From: Streptomyces brasiliensis
GTDB taxonomy: Bacteria > Actinomycetota > Actinomycetes > Streptomycetales > Streptomycetaceae
Assembly (NCBI RefSeq): GCF_014647875.1
Contig: NZ_BMQA01000021.1
Coordinates: forward strand, 1 to 64,000
Length of the DNA: 64,000 nt
Reading direction: 5' to 3'
Under the pieces are notes generated by a model. The model saw nothing but the letters and a program-made list of their open reading frames with translations. It was not told where the DNA came from and searched no databases. Positions 1 to 7,806 of this stretch are shown piece after piece. The position numbers and the translations under genes were made by a program. The number at the start of each line of letters is the position of its first letter. Positions within the stretch are counted from its first letter, which is position 1.

Positions 1-33
1 TTGCGATGCACCGCACCGGACGCCGCGAGCTTC

Positions 34-60
34 CCGGCAAACCTTCCCGGCCACAGCACT
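34..60. repeat. 27-bp repeat matching one arm of a terminator hairpin
   Basis: These 27 bases are identical to positions 48111-48137, where they form the right arm of a strong inverted repeat between convergent genes. The left arm is not seen in the 33 bases before it, so if this is also a terminator its other half is either lost or outside the window. The rest of 1-240 shows no gene that I can support. Confidence 0.6.
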
Positions 61-241
61 GGTCCGACGTGTCCCCAGGCCGGACGGTGCCGGCGGCTCT
101 GTACGGCGCGAACGTCACGCACCCCGGCCGATGGCCTGCAGCCTCGAAGGCGAGGCCGTTCAGGAACGCCGGAGATCCGTGGCACGGATCCCCGAACTGA
201 CGGTGCGGTGCTCGGGCAACACCGCACGCTGCGACACGTGG

Positions 242-284
242 CCGGAGGGCCGAAGACCGCAAGGAACGGTCTTCGGCCCTCCGG
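242..284 (-). terminator. perfect 18-bp hairpin, likely terminator of the small secreted-protein gene
   Basis: An 18-bp stem (242-259 with 267-284) has no mismatch and a 7-base loop. It lies about 90 bases past the stop of the minus-strand gene at 371-661. There is no T-tract, which is usual for Streptomyces terminators. It could also stop transcription arriving from the left. Confidence 0.7.
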
Positions 285-370
285 CGGGGTGTAGCGGCCG
301 TGCCGGCTATGACGGCGGGTGGCGGGGGCTGTGGTCGGCCCCCGTGCCGCTGCACAGCCTCCAGGGCCGG

Positions 371-661
371 CTAGCGGTGCCCGTGGTAGCGGTTGTGATC
401 CCAGCGCCGGTCGGTGTACCAGCCGTGGTGCCAGCCGTGGTGCCACCGATCCCAGCCCCGCTGCCGGTCCCGGTCCCGGTCCCAGTCGCCGAAGCGACCG
501 TCGTGGTCGTGGCCTCTGTTGTCGCTGTGCGAGTAGCTCCTCCCGTTGTCGCGGTCATGGTCGGCTCCGGCGGCCAGGGCCGGCATGGCGGCCACGCCGA
601 CGAGGGCGCCCGAAGCCACGAAAGTGGCGATCAGGCGGACCGTCGTACGAGAAACAGACAT
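371..661 (-). CDS. small secreted His/Asp/Arg-rich protein
   Basis: A 96-residue protein of unknown function. Residues 1-31 form a clear Sec signal peptide (Arg near the N-terminus, hydrophobic core, cleavage near PALA-A). The mature part is almost entirely polar: Asp-Arg-rich in the middle, then Trp-His clusters such as RWHHGWHHGW. Such composition could bind metal or cell-surface polymers, but this is inference. The ATG has an AGGTGA ribosome site about 8 bases upstream. A stable hairpin at 683-714 lies just before that site, and a hairpin at 242-284 follows the stop. It appears to be transcribed alone. Composition bias makes homology-based assignment unreliable. Confidence 0.75.
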   Translation of the reverse strand: MSVSRTTVRLIATFVASGALVGVAAMPALAAGADHDRDNGRSYSHSDNRGHDHDGRFGDWDRDRDRQRGWDRWHHGWHHGWYTDRRWDHNRYHGHR

Positions 662-682
662 GAATCTGTCACCTCACGTTCG

Positions 683-714
683 TGCACGCCCACCCTGGTC
701 GGGGTGGGCGTGCA
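683..714 (-). promoter_or_regulatory. 13-bp stem-loop in the 5' leader of the secreted-protein gene
   Basis: Arms at 683-695 and 702-714 pair perfectly around a 6-base loop. On the minus strand the stem would sit about 22 bases before the start codon at 661, directly upstream of the ribosome site. It could be a terminator of an upstream minus-strand transcript, an mRNA-stability element or a translation control. Confidence 0.5.
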
Positions 715-792
715 ATCCGAAAGTCCCGGCTGGGTGCCGAGGCCCCACACTGTGACCCTTCACGGCGACACCAGATCAACAAAATGATTCGC

Positions 793-819
793 GTTACAAA
801 ATGCGGATATATCCGTAAC
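793..819. promoter_or_regulatory. AT-rich palindrome, possible operator or promoter
   Basis: GTTAC (793-797) and GTAAC (815-819) flank a 12-bp perfect palindrome, CGGATATATCCG (804-815). The AT content is far above the surroundings. It lies about 130 bases upstream of the minus-strand gene at 371-661. The symmetry resembles operators of TetR-like dimeric regulators; no such regulator is encoded next to it. Confidence 0.35.
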
Positions 820-1553
820 AGTCGCTTGTATGGGGCATCGATGCTCGGGAGAGGCCCGGGCGCCGGCCCTGTTTCAGCTCCGAATCACGCTGTGAGCAGG
901 TAAGAAGAGCATCTGACGGTCCATGACGGTCTTGGCGGTCTAGCCGCCTCGACTCCTTCGAATGGCCCAATGGCTTCAGTAACGATGGGGGGCCTCTGTT
1001 CGGGGGACCCGTCGCTGTCGGCGGCGATTCGGTCGGTCCGTAGCGGGGTGCCGTCGTCTCGGACGCTTTGCTGGAAGCAGCCTTCGGGGCGTGGAGGCAC
1101 TCCACGGCGTTGGCGAGGTAGGCAGGCCCGGGTCGGCATCCGCCAGACGCCGGCCGGGCGGATGTTGTCCGTCTGGGCAGCGTCCGCTTCCTCCTGAACG
1201 GACCTCTGGTCACGACGGTCCTGTTCCGGCGGCGGACGGCAGCGATGTCCGGCCGATGACCAACAAGGTCGGCGGAACGGCTTCGGGCTGGAGTTTCAAT
1301 GACTCGGGCAAGCGCCGGCCTGGGTCCCGGAGCACCAGTCCGGAAGACATGTATGCGGGCGGGGCCCAATGCGGGCCCGACGGAACCGGTGGACGGTCAG
1401 GCCGTCACCCTGAGGCGTTTCCGCCTCTGGTGGGCTGCAATGCCACCGCGTATTCACCACCCGATCGGCCCGTTCGGTCGCGCTGCCGATTGCCCGCCGT
1501 GCGAACGTGACCGGGGCCCTGCGTGAGGGCGAGCGACTGACGGGAGAAGAATC

Positions 1554-2540
1554 ATGAACCGTCGTGTCGTCCACACCCGTGGCGGGTCCCCCGCTGACGT
1601 GCTGACCGTCATCGAGGAGCCGGAGCCGGCAGCGCCCGAGCGTGGTCAGGCGCTCATCCGTACTACGGCTTTCCCGGTGCACCCTGGTGATCTACAAGCA
1701 GTCGGGGCTTACTCCGGTGCGGCAGCAGAGCCGGTCCCGGTCGGCGTGGAGGCCACCGGCGTGGCCGCGGCGATCGGCCCGGACACGCACGTGGCGCCGG
1801 GTGTCGAGATCGGCAGCCGCGTAACGGTCTTTCCGCAGCCGGGAGCGTGGTCCCAGTGGATCGTGGCGGATGCCGAGGTGGCCGTCGCCGTACCCGACGA
1901 GCTGTCGGACGAGGTCGCCGCTCAGTTGCTGGCGAACCCGCTCACCACGGTGATGCTGCGCTGTGAGGCGCAGGATTACTTGGCCTTCGGATACGACGGT
2001 TGTCTGGTGCAGACCGCCGCTGGCTCGTCGGTCGGACGGCTGGTCACGGGCGTGTGCCGGTTCCACAGTTTCGCGCTTGTCAACGTCGTCCGCAGTGAGC
2101 GCGGTGCCGCCGAGCTGCGCAAGCGTTCCCGGACGTGCCGGTCGTGTCGACAGAGCATCCGGGCTGGGCTGAGGAGGTCCGCAGGCCGCCGGCGGGCGGA
2201 CGGTGAGTGTGGCCTTCGACCCGATCGGCGGGAAGCCGGCGGAGAGCCTTCTGGATCTGCTGACGCCGGGCGGGAAGCTGGTCACGGGCTGATCGCCGAG
2301 GAGCCGATCCCGGTGCATGCGTCGACGCTGCTGAGCAAGTCGCTGACGCTGCGCGGCAAGAACATCGTCGGCGGGTGGCGGTCCGAGGCCTCCGCCGAGA
2401 GGCGGGCATCCGACATCGCCACCGCGAAGCAGATCGCGCTCGGACTCACGGATCAGCTCGACGTGGCCGCTGCGTACGGCCTTGACGAGCTGGCCGAGGC
2501 CGTGGGCCGTCATCGTCGCTGCCCTTCGACAGCCTGGAGC
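1554..2540 (+). pseudogene. zinc-type alcohol dehydrogenase / quinone oxidoreductase, frameshifted
   Basis: A medium-chain dehydrogenase/reductase family gene (enoyl-reductase or quinone-oxidoreductase branch), which would reduce enones or quinones with NADPH. The ATG has a GGGAGAA ribosome site. The first ~185 residues read well: GroES-like N-domain (VHPGDLQ, GVEATG), then the start of the Rossmann region (AAGSSVGRL, VRSERGAAELR). At about 2110 the match moves to another frame (FPDVPVVSTEHPGWAEEV), then a third (VAFDPIGGKPAESLLDLL), and returns to the first at about 2285 (GLIAEEPIPVHASTLLSKSL). At least two indels are therefore present, one near 2283 looking like a 4-base loss. The nominal open frame runs on into the antisense of the tRNA gene, so the natural stop is lost too. 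Almost certainly inactive. Confidence 0.8.
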
Positions 2541-2605
2541 CTCTCCTTGATCGTCGGGGGAGCGCCCGGGGCGCGGCCATATCGGTGTGCCCCGTTCCGG
2601 CCGAC

Positions 2606-2630
2606 AAAAAGGCCCTCCCGGAGGGAGGGC
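2606..2630 (-). terminator. intrinsic terminator of the tRNA-Arg gene
   Basis: An 8-bp stem (2612-2619 with 2623-2630) is followed, reading the minus strand, by five T residues (2606-2610). It lies just past the CCA end of the tRNA. This is one of the few hairpins in the window with a true T-tract. Confidence 0.85.
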
Positions 2631-2639
2631 TCTCAGTGG

Positions 2640-2712
2640 TGCCCCCGGCAGGACTCGAACCTGCGGCCAAGCGCTTAGAAGGCGCCTGCTCTATCCACTG
2701 AGCTACGGGGGC
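2640..2712 (-). tRNA. tRNA-Arg (anticodon TCT)
   Basis: Cloverleaf read by eye on the minus strand: acceptor GCCCCCG pairs with CGGGGGC, D arm GCTC/GAGC, anticodon stem GGCGC/GCGCT with loop CTTCTAA, T arm with GGTTCGAGTCC. The anticodon TCT reads AGA, a rare codon in Streptomyces. The CCA end is encoded (2637-2639). A T-tract terminator follows. The gene sits beside a broken gene, so it may be an old integration site, but no att duplication is visible. Confidence 0.95.
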
Positions 2713-3032
2713 CGGGTGTGTGGCCTCGTTCGTGGTGCCCGGGTGTGGGCCGATCCGTGACGTTGCCGGGGACAAGGATAGGGCTCCCGGTTCCTTGACC
2801 CTGTTGCTTCGCCTCCGTGGCTCGATGTGGAGGTTCGGTGAAGCGGTCCTGATAATCGCAGGCAGGTACGAATCGTGCATCGCTTTTGGCGTCTCCCGCA
2901 CCGGGTGTTGTGCACTCGTTATGCCTGCGCTGTGCCCTTGTCCCGGTCGCCCCTTCCGTCCGTTGTGTTCCGTCGGCACGCAGACAACTCCATATGCTTC
3001 AGAATTCCCCTAAAATTGGGCATTCTTCGCAT

Positions 3033-4640
3033 GTGGTGACCTTGGACGTACGGCCTCAGCTGCTCGACACACTCTCCGCCCTGCGCGACCGTGTCGCCGC
3101 CGCACGCTTTCCGCTGCCCCTGGCGGGGGCCCCACGCGCGCGTGCCAACCGCGACGAACTGCTCGCACAGCTCGACGACTATCTGGTGCCCCGGCTGAGA
3201 GAACCCGACGCACCCCTGCTGGCCGTCGTGGGCGGATCGACGGGAGCGGGCAAGTCGACGCTCGTCAACTCCCTTGTCGGGCGGCGGGTGAGCGAGGCGG
3301 GCGTGCTGCGGCCGACGACCCGCACCCCGGTACTGGTGTGCCATCCGGAGGACCATCACTGGTTCAGCGGGATGAGAGTACTGCCCGCCCTCACGCGCGT
3401 GTGGGTGCCCCAGCAGGAGCCCGGGGACGGCCTCCTGCCCCCGGGCGACGACCCCGCGCGCGTGCTCAGGATCGAGACCGCGGAGAGCGTTCCGCCCGGC
3501 CTCGCCCTGCTCGACGCGCCCGACATCGACTCCCTGGTCGCGGAGAACCGGATCCTCGCCGCCGAACTGCTCTGCGCGGCCGACATCTGGATCATGGTGA
3601 CCACGGCCGCCCGTTACGCCGACGCCGTGCCCTGGCATCTGCTGCGCACCGCCAAGGAGTACGACGCCACCCTGGTGACCGTCCTCGACCGGGTGCCGCA
3701 CCAGGTCGTCTCGGAGGTCTCGCGACAGTACGGCGCCCTGCTCACCAAGGCCGGACTCGGCGCCGTACCCCGGTTCACGGTGCCCGAACTGCCCGAGTCG
3801 GCCTGGGGCGGCGGTCTGCTGCCCGCCACGGCCGTGGCGCCCCTGCGGACCTGGCTCGTGCACCAGGTGCAGGAGCCCGGGGCCCGGCAGCAGGTCATGG
3901 CGCGTACGGCGTACGGCGTCCTCGACTCGCTGAAGTCCCGGATGCCCGAGCTGGCCGGCGCCGCCGCCGCCCAGTACGCGGCCGCGCTGCGGCTGACCTC
4001 CGCCGTCGACGGGGCGTACGACAGCGAGCACGCGCGCGTGAAGGCACGGCTGAACGGCGGGGCCGTCCTTGCCGGGGACGCGCTGAAGCGTTGGCGTGCC
4101 TTCCCCCTCGACTGCACCGCGGGCGAACTGCTCGACGCGCTGGCGGGCAGCCTGGCCGCCCTGCTGCTGTGCGCCGTCACCGCGGCCGACGAGCGCATCG
4201 ACCAGGCCTGGCGGCGGGAGCCGGCCGCCGGTGCCCCCGAGCTCGCGGAGCGGGACCCGTCCCTGAAGAGCGCCGAGCACCGGATCGGCCTCGCCGTACG
4301 GCGCTGGCGGCGCGAGCTGGAGGAGTTCGCCGATGACGAGGTGCGCCAGCTGGACCGGAATGTCGCGCCCGACCCCGAGATCGTCGCCGCCCTGGTCGCC
4401 ACCGTGCTGCTGGGCGGGCGCCGGGCCCGCTCCGCCGGTGAGGGGCTCGCCGAGCGGCTCGGAGCGCACGGCGCGCTGCGGCTGCGCGACCGCGCCGGTC
4501 GGCTCCTCGGCGAATACCTGGACAAGGTGATGCACACCGAGCGCGAACGGCGGCTCGCGCCGCTCGACGCCCTCGACGTCCAGCCCGAGCCTCAGGCCGA
4601 ACTCATCGCCGCGCTGTCCGTACTGCAGAAGGAGAGGTGA
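3033..4640 (+). CDS. dynA: dynamin-like GTPase (DynA-like)
   Basis: A 535-residue GTPase of the dynamin superfamily. The P-loop GGSTGAGKST is near residues 67-76 and the switch-like LLDAPDID follows about 85 residues later; the rest is helical and lacks clear membrane spans. The frame is open far upstream, but similarity begins at tandem GTG codons (3033, 3036); I chose the first. No good ribosome site is visible, and ATG 2994 is an alternative start. It lies 4 bases before a second, membrane-anchored GTPase. In S. venezuelae a two-gene operon dynA-dynB encodes dynamin-like proteins that stabilise sporulation-septal FtsZ rings; gene order, lengths and the membrane hairpin in the partner fit that pair. 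The symbol is by recognition, not alignment. Confidence 0.8.
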   Translation: MVTLDVRPQLLDTLSALRDRVAAARFPLPLAGAPRARANRDELLAQLDDYLVPRLREPDAPLLAVVGGSTGAGKSTLVNSLVGRRVSEAGVLRPTTRTPVLVCHPEDHHWFSGMRVLPALTRVWVPQQEPGDGLLPPGDDPARVLRIETAESVPPGLALLDAPDIDSLVAENRILAAELLCAADIWIMVTTAARYADAVPWHLLRTAKEYDATLVTVLDRVPHQVVSEVSRQYGALLTKAGLGAVPRFTVPELPESAWGGGLLPATAVAPLRTWLVHQVQEPGARQQVMARTAYGVLDSLKSRMPELAGAAAAQYAAALRLTSAVDGAYDSEHARVKARLNGGAVLAGDALKRWRAFPLDCTAGELLDALAGSLAALLLCAVTAADERIDQAWRREPAAGAPELAERDPSLKSAEHRIGLAVRRWRRELEEFADDEVRQLDRNVAPDPEIVAALVATVLLGGRRARSAGEGLAERLGAHGALRLRDRAGRLLGEYLDKVMHTERERRLAPLDALDVQPEPQAELIAALSVLQKER

Positions 4641-4644
4641 CCGG

Positions 4645-6765
4645 GTGACCGCCGTCGCTGACCAGGACCACACGGAGCACGTCGATCGCACCGGGTTCGT
4701 GGCCTCCCGAAAGGGCGGGGCGAGCGCCGATGAGCAGGAGAACGGGCATGTCACGGAGAGGGGTTCCGGGGTGACCGGTGCCGAGGAGGGAACGTCGGGC
4801 AAGCCCGTGAAAGGGCTCCCCGGGAAGGGCCCGGCCGGGGACGACGACCGTGAGGGCGGGCACACGCGCGTGACGGGTGAACAGGAGCCGCAGGCTCGGA
4901 CGGAGGACCACGTGCGTGTGCGTGCCGGGCGGGAACAGCGGACGGACGTGACGGGCGCGACGGATGTACAGGCACCGGCCGAGCACGACGCGCCCCGCCC
5001 GCCCGCCTCCGACGACCCGTACGCGCGCGTGGCGGACGAGGATGCCGCGGCGGACTCCGGGGACCCCTCGGAGGTCTGGGACGACGGGCTCATCGCCCGG
5101 CGCGTGAACGAGGGCGACGAGGCCGCGCAGCTGGCCGCCGTCGAGATGCACAGGTCGGCCGCGCGGAGCGCGACCACGCTGGCGTACGACGGCCCCCTGC
5201 GCTCCCGCCTCGACGCCCTGCGCGAACTCGTCGGGCTCTCCCGCACCCGGCTCGACAGCCGCACGCTCGCCGAGGCGGGCCGGGTCCTCGACGAGGCGGC
5301 GACCAGGCGCAAGCTGTCCGGACAGCACACCGTCGTCGCCATTGCGGGCGCCACCGGCAGCGGCAAGTCCCAGCTCTTCAACACCCTGGCCGGAGTGGCC
5401 ATTTCGGAGACCGGGGTACGGCGCCCGACCACCTCCTCGCCCATCGCCTGCAGCTGGAGCGACGGCGCGGCACCACTCATCGACCGGCTCGGCATCCCGG
5501 GCCGGCTGCGCCGGCGCCCGCTGCTGAGCCCCGAGGCGGAGGCCCAGCTCAGCGGGCTCGTCCTCATCGACCTGCCCGACCACGACTCGGCGGCCGTGGC
5601 GCACCGCGAGCAGGTGGACCGCGTCCTGAAGCTCGTCGACGCGGTCATCTGGGTCGTCGACCCGGAGAAGTACGCCGACGCCGTCCTCCACGAGCGCTAT
5701 CTGCGGCCCCTGGCGGGCCACGCCGAGGTCATGTTCGTCATCCTCAACCAGACCGACCGGCTGCCGGGGGATTCCGCCCACCAGGTCCTCGACGATCTGC
5801 GCCGGCTGCTCGACGAGGACGGGATCGCCCTCGGGGAGTACGGCGAACCAGGCGCGACCGTCCTGCCGCTGTCCGCTCTGACCGGGGACGGCGTCCCCGA
5901 ACTACGGGAGATGCTAGGCCAGTTCGTGGCGGAGCGCGGGGCGGCAGCCCGCCGTGTCTCGGCCGACGTGGACGCCGCCGCGGCCGGGCTGCGGCCCGTC
6001 TACGCCACCGGACGGCGCACCGGCCTCAGCGAGGAGGCGCGCGACGAGTTCTCCGCCCGCCTCGCCGACGCCGTGGGCGCCACCGCCGCGGGCGAAGCCG
6101 CGGAACGCGCCTGGCTGCGCAACGCCAACCGGGCCTGCGGCACGCCCTGGCTGCGTCTGTGGCGCTGGTACCAGGACCGCCGCGACACCCCGTCGGGTCG
6201 CTTCCCGGTGCGCACCCAGGTGGACGAGGAGGCCACCGCGCGCCAGCGCGTCGAGCAGGCGGTCCGTACGGTGTCCGACCAGGCGTCGGCCGGGCTGCCC
6301 GCGCCCTGGGCGCAGGCGGTGCGCGAGGCGGCCGTACGCGGATCGCAGGGGCTGTCCGAGGCCCTGGACGAACTGGCCACGCAGGCCGCGCTGCCCTCGG
6401 GCCGGCCACCGCGGCCGGGCTGGTGGCCGGCGGCCGTGCTGGTCCAGGCATGCATGACGCTTCTGCAGGTCGTGGGAGGGCTGTGGCTGGTGGGGCAGAT
6501 CGTCGGCGTCATGGCGCCGAACCTGGGCGTGCCGGTGCTGCTGATGGTGGCCGGCATCGTCGGCGGGCCGCTCGTGGAGTGGGGGTGCAGGATGACGGCG
6601 CGCGGGCCGTCCCGGCGGTACGGCCTGGAGGCGGAACGGCGGCTGCGGGAGGCGGCGGCGGGTTGCGGCCGGGCCAGGGTGCTCGATCCGGTGGCCGCCG
6701 AGTTGCTGCGGTACCGGGAGGTGCGGGAGCAGTACGGGCAGGTGGTCAAGGTGGGGGTGGGCTGA
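4645..6765 (+). CDS. dynB: dynamin-like GTPase with C-terminal membrane hairpin (DynB-like)
   Basis: A 706-residue GTPase translated from GTG with GGAGAGG just upstream, overlapping the end of the preceding gene's coding region. Residues 1-150 are an acidic, low-complexity, probably disordered region. The GTPase domain starts near residue 230 (GATGSGKS), with LIDLPDHDS as the switch and LNQTDRL as the nucleotide-specificity motif (NxxD-like). Two closely spaced hydrophobic spans near residues 595-645 (WWPAAVLVQACM..., GVPVLLMVAGIVGG) should anchor it in the membrane. It likely partners the upstream GTPase at division septa, as known for DynA/DynB. The long acidic N-terminus is the most variable part. 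Confidence 0.8.
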   Translation: MTAVADQDHTEHVDRTGFVASRKGGASADEQENGHVTERGSGVTGAEEGTSGKPVKGLPGKGPAGDDDREGGHTRVTGEQEPQARTEDHVRVRAGREQRTDVTGATDVQAPAEHDAPRPPASDDPYARVADEDAAADSGDPSEVWDDGLIARRVNEGDEAAQLAAVEMHRSAARSATTLAYDGPLRSRLDALRELVGLSRTRLDSRTLAEAGRVLDEAATRRKLSGQHTVVAIAGATGSGKSQLFNTLAGVAISETGVRRPTTSSPIACSWSDGAAPLIDRLGIPGRLRRRPLLSPEAEAQLSGLVLIDLPDHDSAAVAHREQVDRVLKLVDAVIWVVDPEKYADAVLHERYLRPLAGHAEVMFVILNQTDRLPGDSAHQVLDDLRRLLDEDGIALGEYGEPGATVLPLSALTGDGVPELREMLGQFVAERGAAARRVSADVDAAAAGLRPVYATGRRTGLSEEARDEFSARLADAVGATAAGEAAERAWLRNANRACGTPWLRLWRWYQDRRDTPSGRFPVRTQVDEEATARQRVEQAVRTVSDQASAGLPAPWAQAVREAAVRGSQGLSEALDELATQAALPSGRPPRPGWWPAAVLVQACMTLLQVVGGLWLVGQIVGVMAPNLGVPVLLMVAGIVGGPLVEWGCRMTARGPSRRYGLEAERRLREAAAGCGRARVLDPVAAELLRYREVREQYGQVVKVGVG

Positions 6766-6869
6766 ACTCGGGTAGCCCTCCTATGAGGTGACGAGCCGTC
6801 ACGTCTGGATCTCATTCGGGGTGGGGCGGCTTCGCGGAGGGACGGGGATCACCCTTTCGGGTGGCGGAG

Positions 6870-6896
6870 TTTTCCACAGATGGCCAGTGGTCCACA
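6870..6896 (+). promoter_or_regulatory. two DnaA-box-like 9-mers upstream of ssbB
   Basis: TTTTCCACA (6870-6878) and TGGTCCACA (6888-6896) are in the same orientation, spaced 18 bases start to start. Each is one or two bases from the Streptomyces DnaA box TTGTCCACA. They lie about 150 bases upstream of a DNA-replication/recombination gene. Two sites are too few to call an origin. Confidence 0.3.
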
Positions 6897-7043
6897 GCGC
6901 TCAGCGGGCCCGGCCCGGCGGAGGCAGTCTGGCTTTGCGGCGATCGCGACGAACGCGGTCGCCGCAGCGGACGCAGCCGTACGGGACGGGCCCGTACGCG
7001 TATCCGCCCGTGGCCGGTGCCCCGGGCGAGGGAGGGATTCGCG

Positions 7044-7520
7044 ATGAACGAGACGATGGTCTGCGCGGTGGGCAACGTGGCGACGCAGCCGGTGTACCGG
7101 GAGCCGGCGGCGGGCCCGTCGGCCCGCTTCCGGCTGGCGGTGACCTCGCGTTACTGGGACCGCGAGAAGAACACCTGGACCGACGGGCACACCAACTTCT
7201 TCACGGTGTGGGCCAACCGGCAGCTCGCCACCAACACGGCGGCCTCGCTGAACGTGGGCGATCCGGTCATTGTGCAGGGCAGGCTGAAGGTGCGCTCGGA
7301 GGTGCGCGAGGGACAGCAGAACTGGGCCTCCGCGGACATCGATGCCGTGGCGATCGGGCACGACCTGGCCCGGGGCACGTCGGCGTTCCGCCGCGCGGCC
7401 AGGCCGGAGACGGCGGTTGTGCCGCAACGCCCGGAGCCGAGCTGGGAGACACCGGCCGGGGACCTCGGTTCCGGCGAGTCTTCCGCCCAACAGGCCATGG
7501 AGACAGCAGCAGTGACGTGA
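7044..7520 (+). CDS. ssbB: single-stranded DNA-binding protein, second paralogue
   Basis: A 158-residue protein with an N-terminal OB-fold (residues 1-105: NVATQP, FRLAVTSRYWD, FFTVWANRQLATN, GDPVIVQGRLKVR). The C-terminal tail is short and lacks the acidic DDDIPF-type tip used by the main Ssb to recruit partners, which marks it as the SsbB paralogue. In Streptomyces SsbB acts mainly in chromosome segregation during sporulation; its location beside the dynamin pair agrees with a sporulation role. ATG start with GGGAGGG about 7 bases upstream; the open frame runs further upstream but without similarity. Confidence 0.92.
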   Translation: MNETMVCAVGNVATQPVYREPAAGPSARFRLAVTSRYWDREKNTWTDGHTNFFTVWANRQLATNTAASLNVGDPVIVQGRLKVRSEVREGQQNWASADIDAVAIGHDLARGTSAFRRAARPETAVVPQRPEPSWETPAGDLGSGESSAQQAMETAAVT

Positions 7521-7806
7521 CGTCAGATATCGGAAAGCGGCACGGAGAGCCGGCCGCGGCGCCTGACCGAACTGCGGCTTATCGGCGAATGCACCCCGAA
7601 CGACCCGGTGGATTTGTCGATAAGCCCTGCTCGCGGCCGGTCTCGGCGATAACGATTCCGAGTCGGATCGGTCATCCGACCACAGGACCGGGAAAGCGCG
7701 GGTCGGCTGATCCTTAGGATGCCGAGCGTAGCTCTCGGGGCTGCTGATTCTGCTGGTGGGACCTCACACCCCCCACGTCAACGGGTCCTGCTCGAAGGGG
7801 AATTCT

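Larger units (their letters stand above)
662..1553. other. gene-poor region
   Basis: No reading frame here has convincing codon use, a ribosome site or a recognisable domain; overlapping frames on both strands all look like chance. It contains the 5' leader of the secreted-protein gene (hairpin 683-714) and an AT-rich palindrome at 793-819. The remainder may be decayed coding sequence, as the next gene is itself broken. Confidence 0.5.

Noticed and set aside
794..1369. 191-codon minus-strand frame
   Set aside because: No ribosome site, no recognisable domain, and equally open frames on the opposite strand.
2600..2678. C-terminal QDSNLRPSA-type extension of the oxidoreductase frame
   Set aside because: It is a misreading of the antisense of the tRNA-Arg gene, a well-known annotation artefact.
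2919..5648. 909-codon open frame on the minus strand
   Set aside because: Antisense to both dynamin-like GTPase genes; low-complexity translation.
6870..6896. replication origin
   Set aside because: Only two imperfect DnaA-box-like sites; Streptomyces oriC has many and lies near dnaA.
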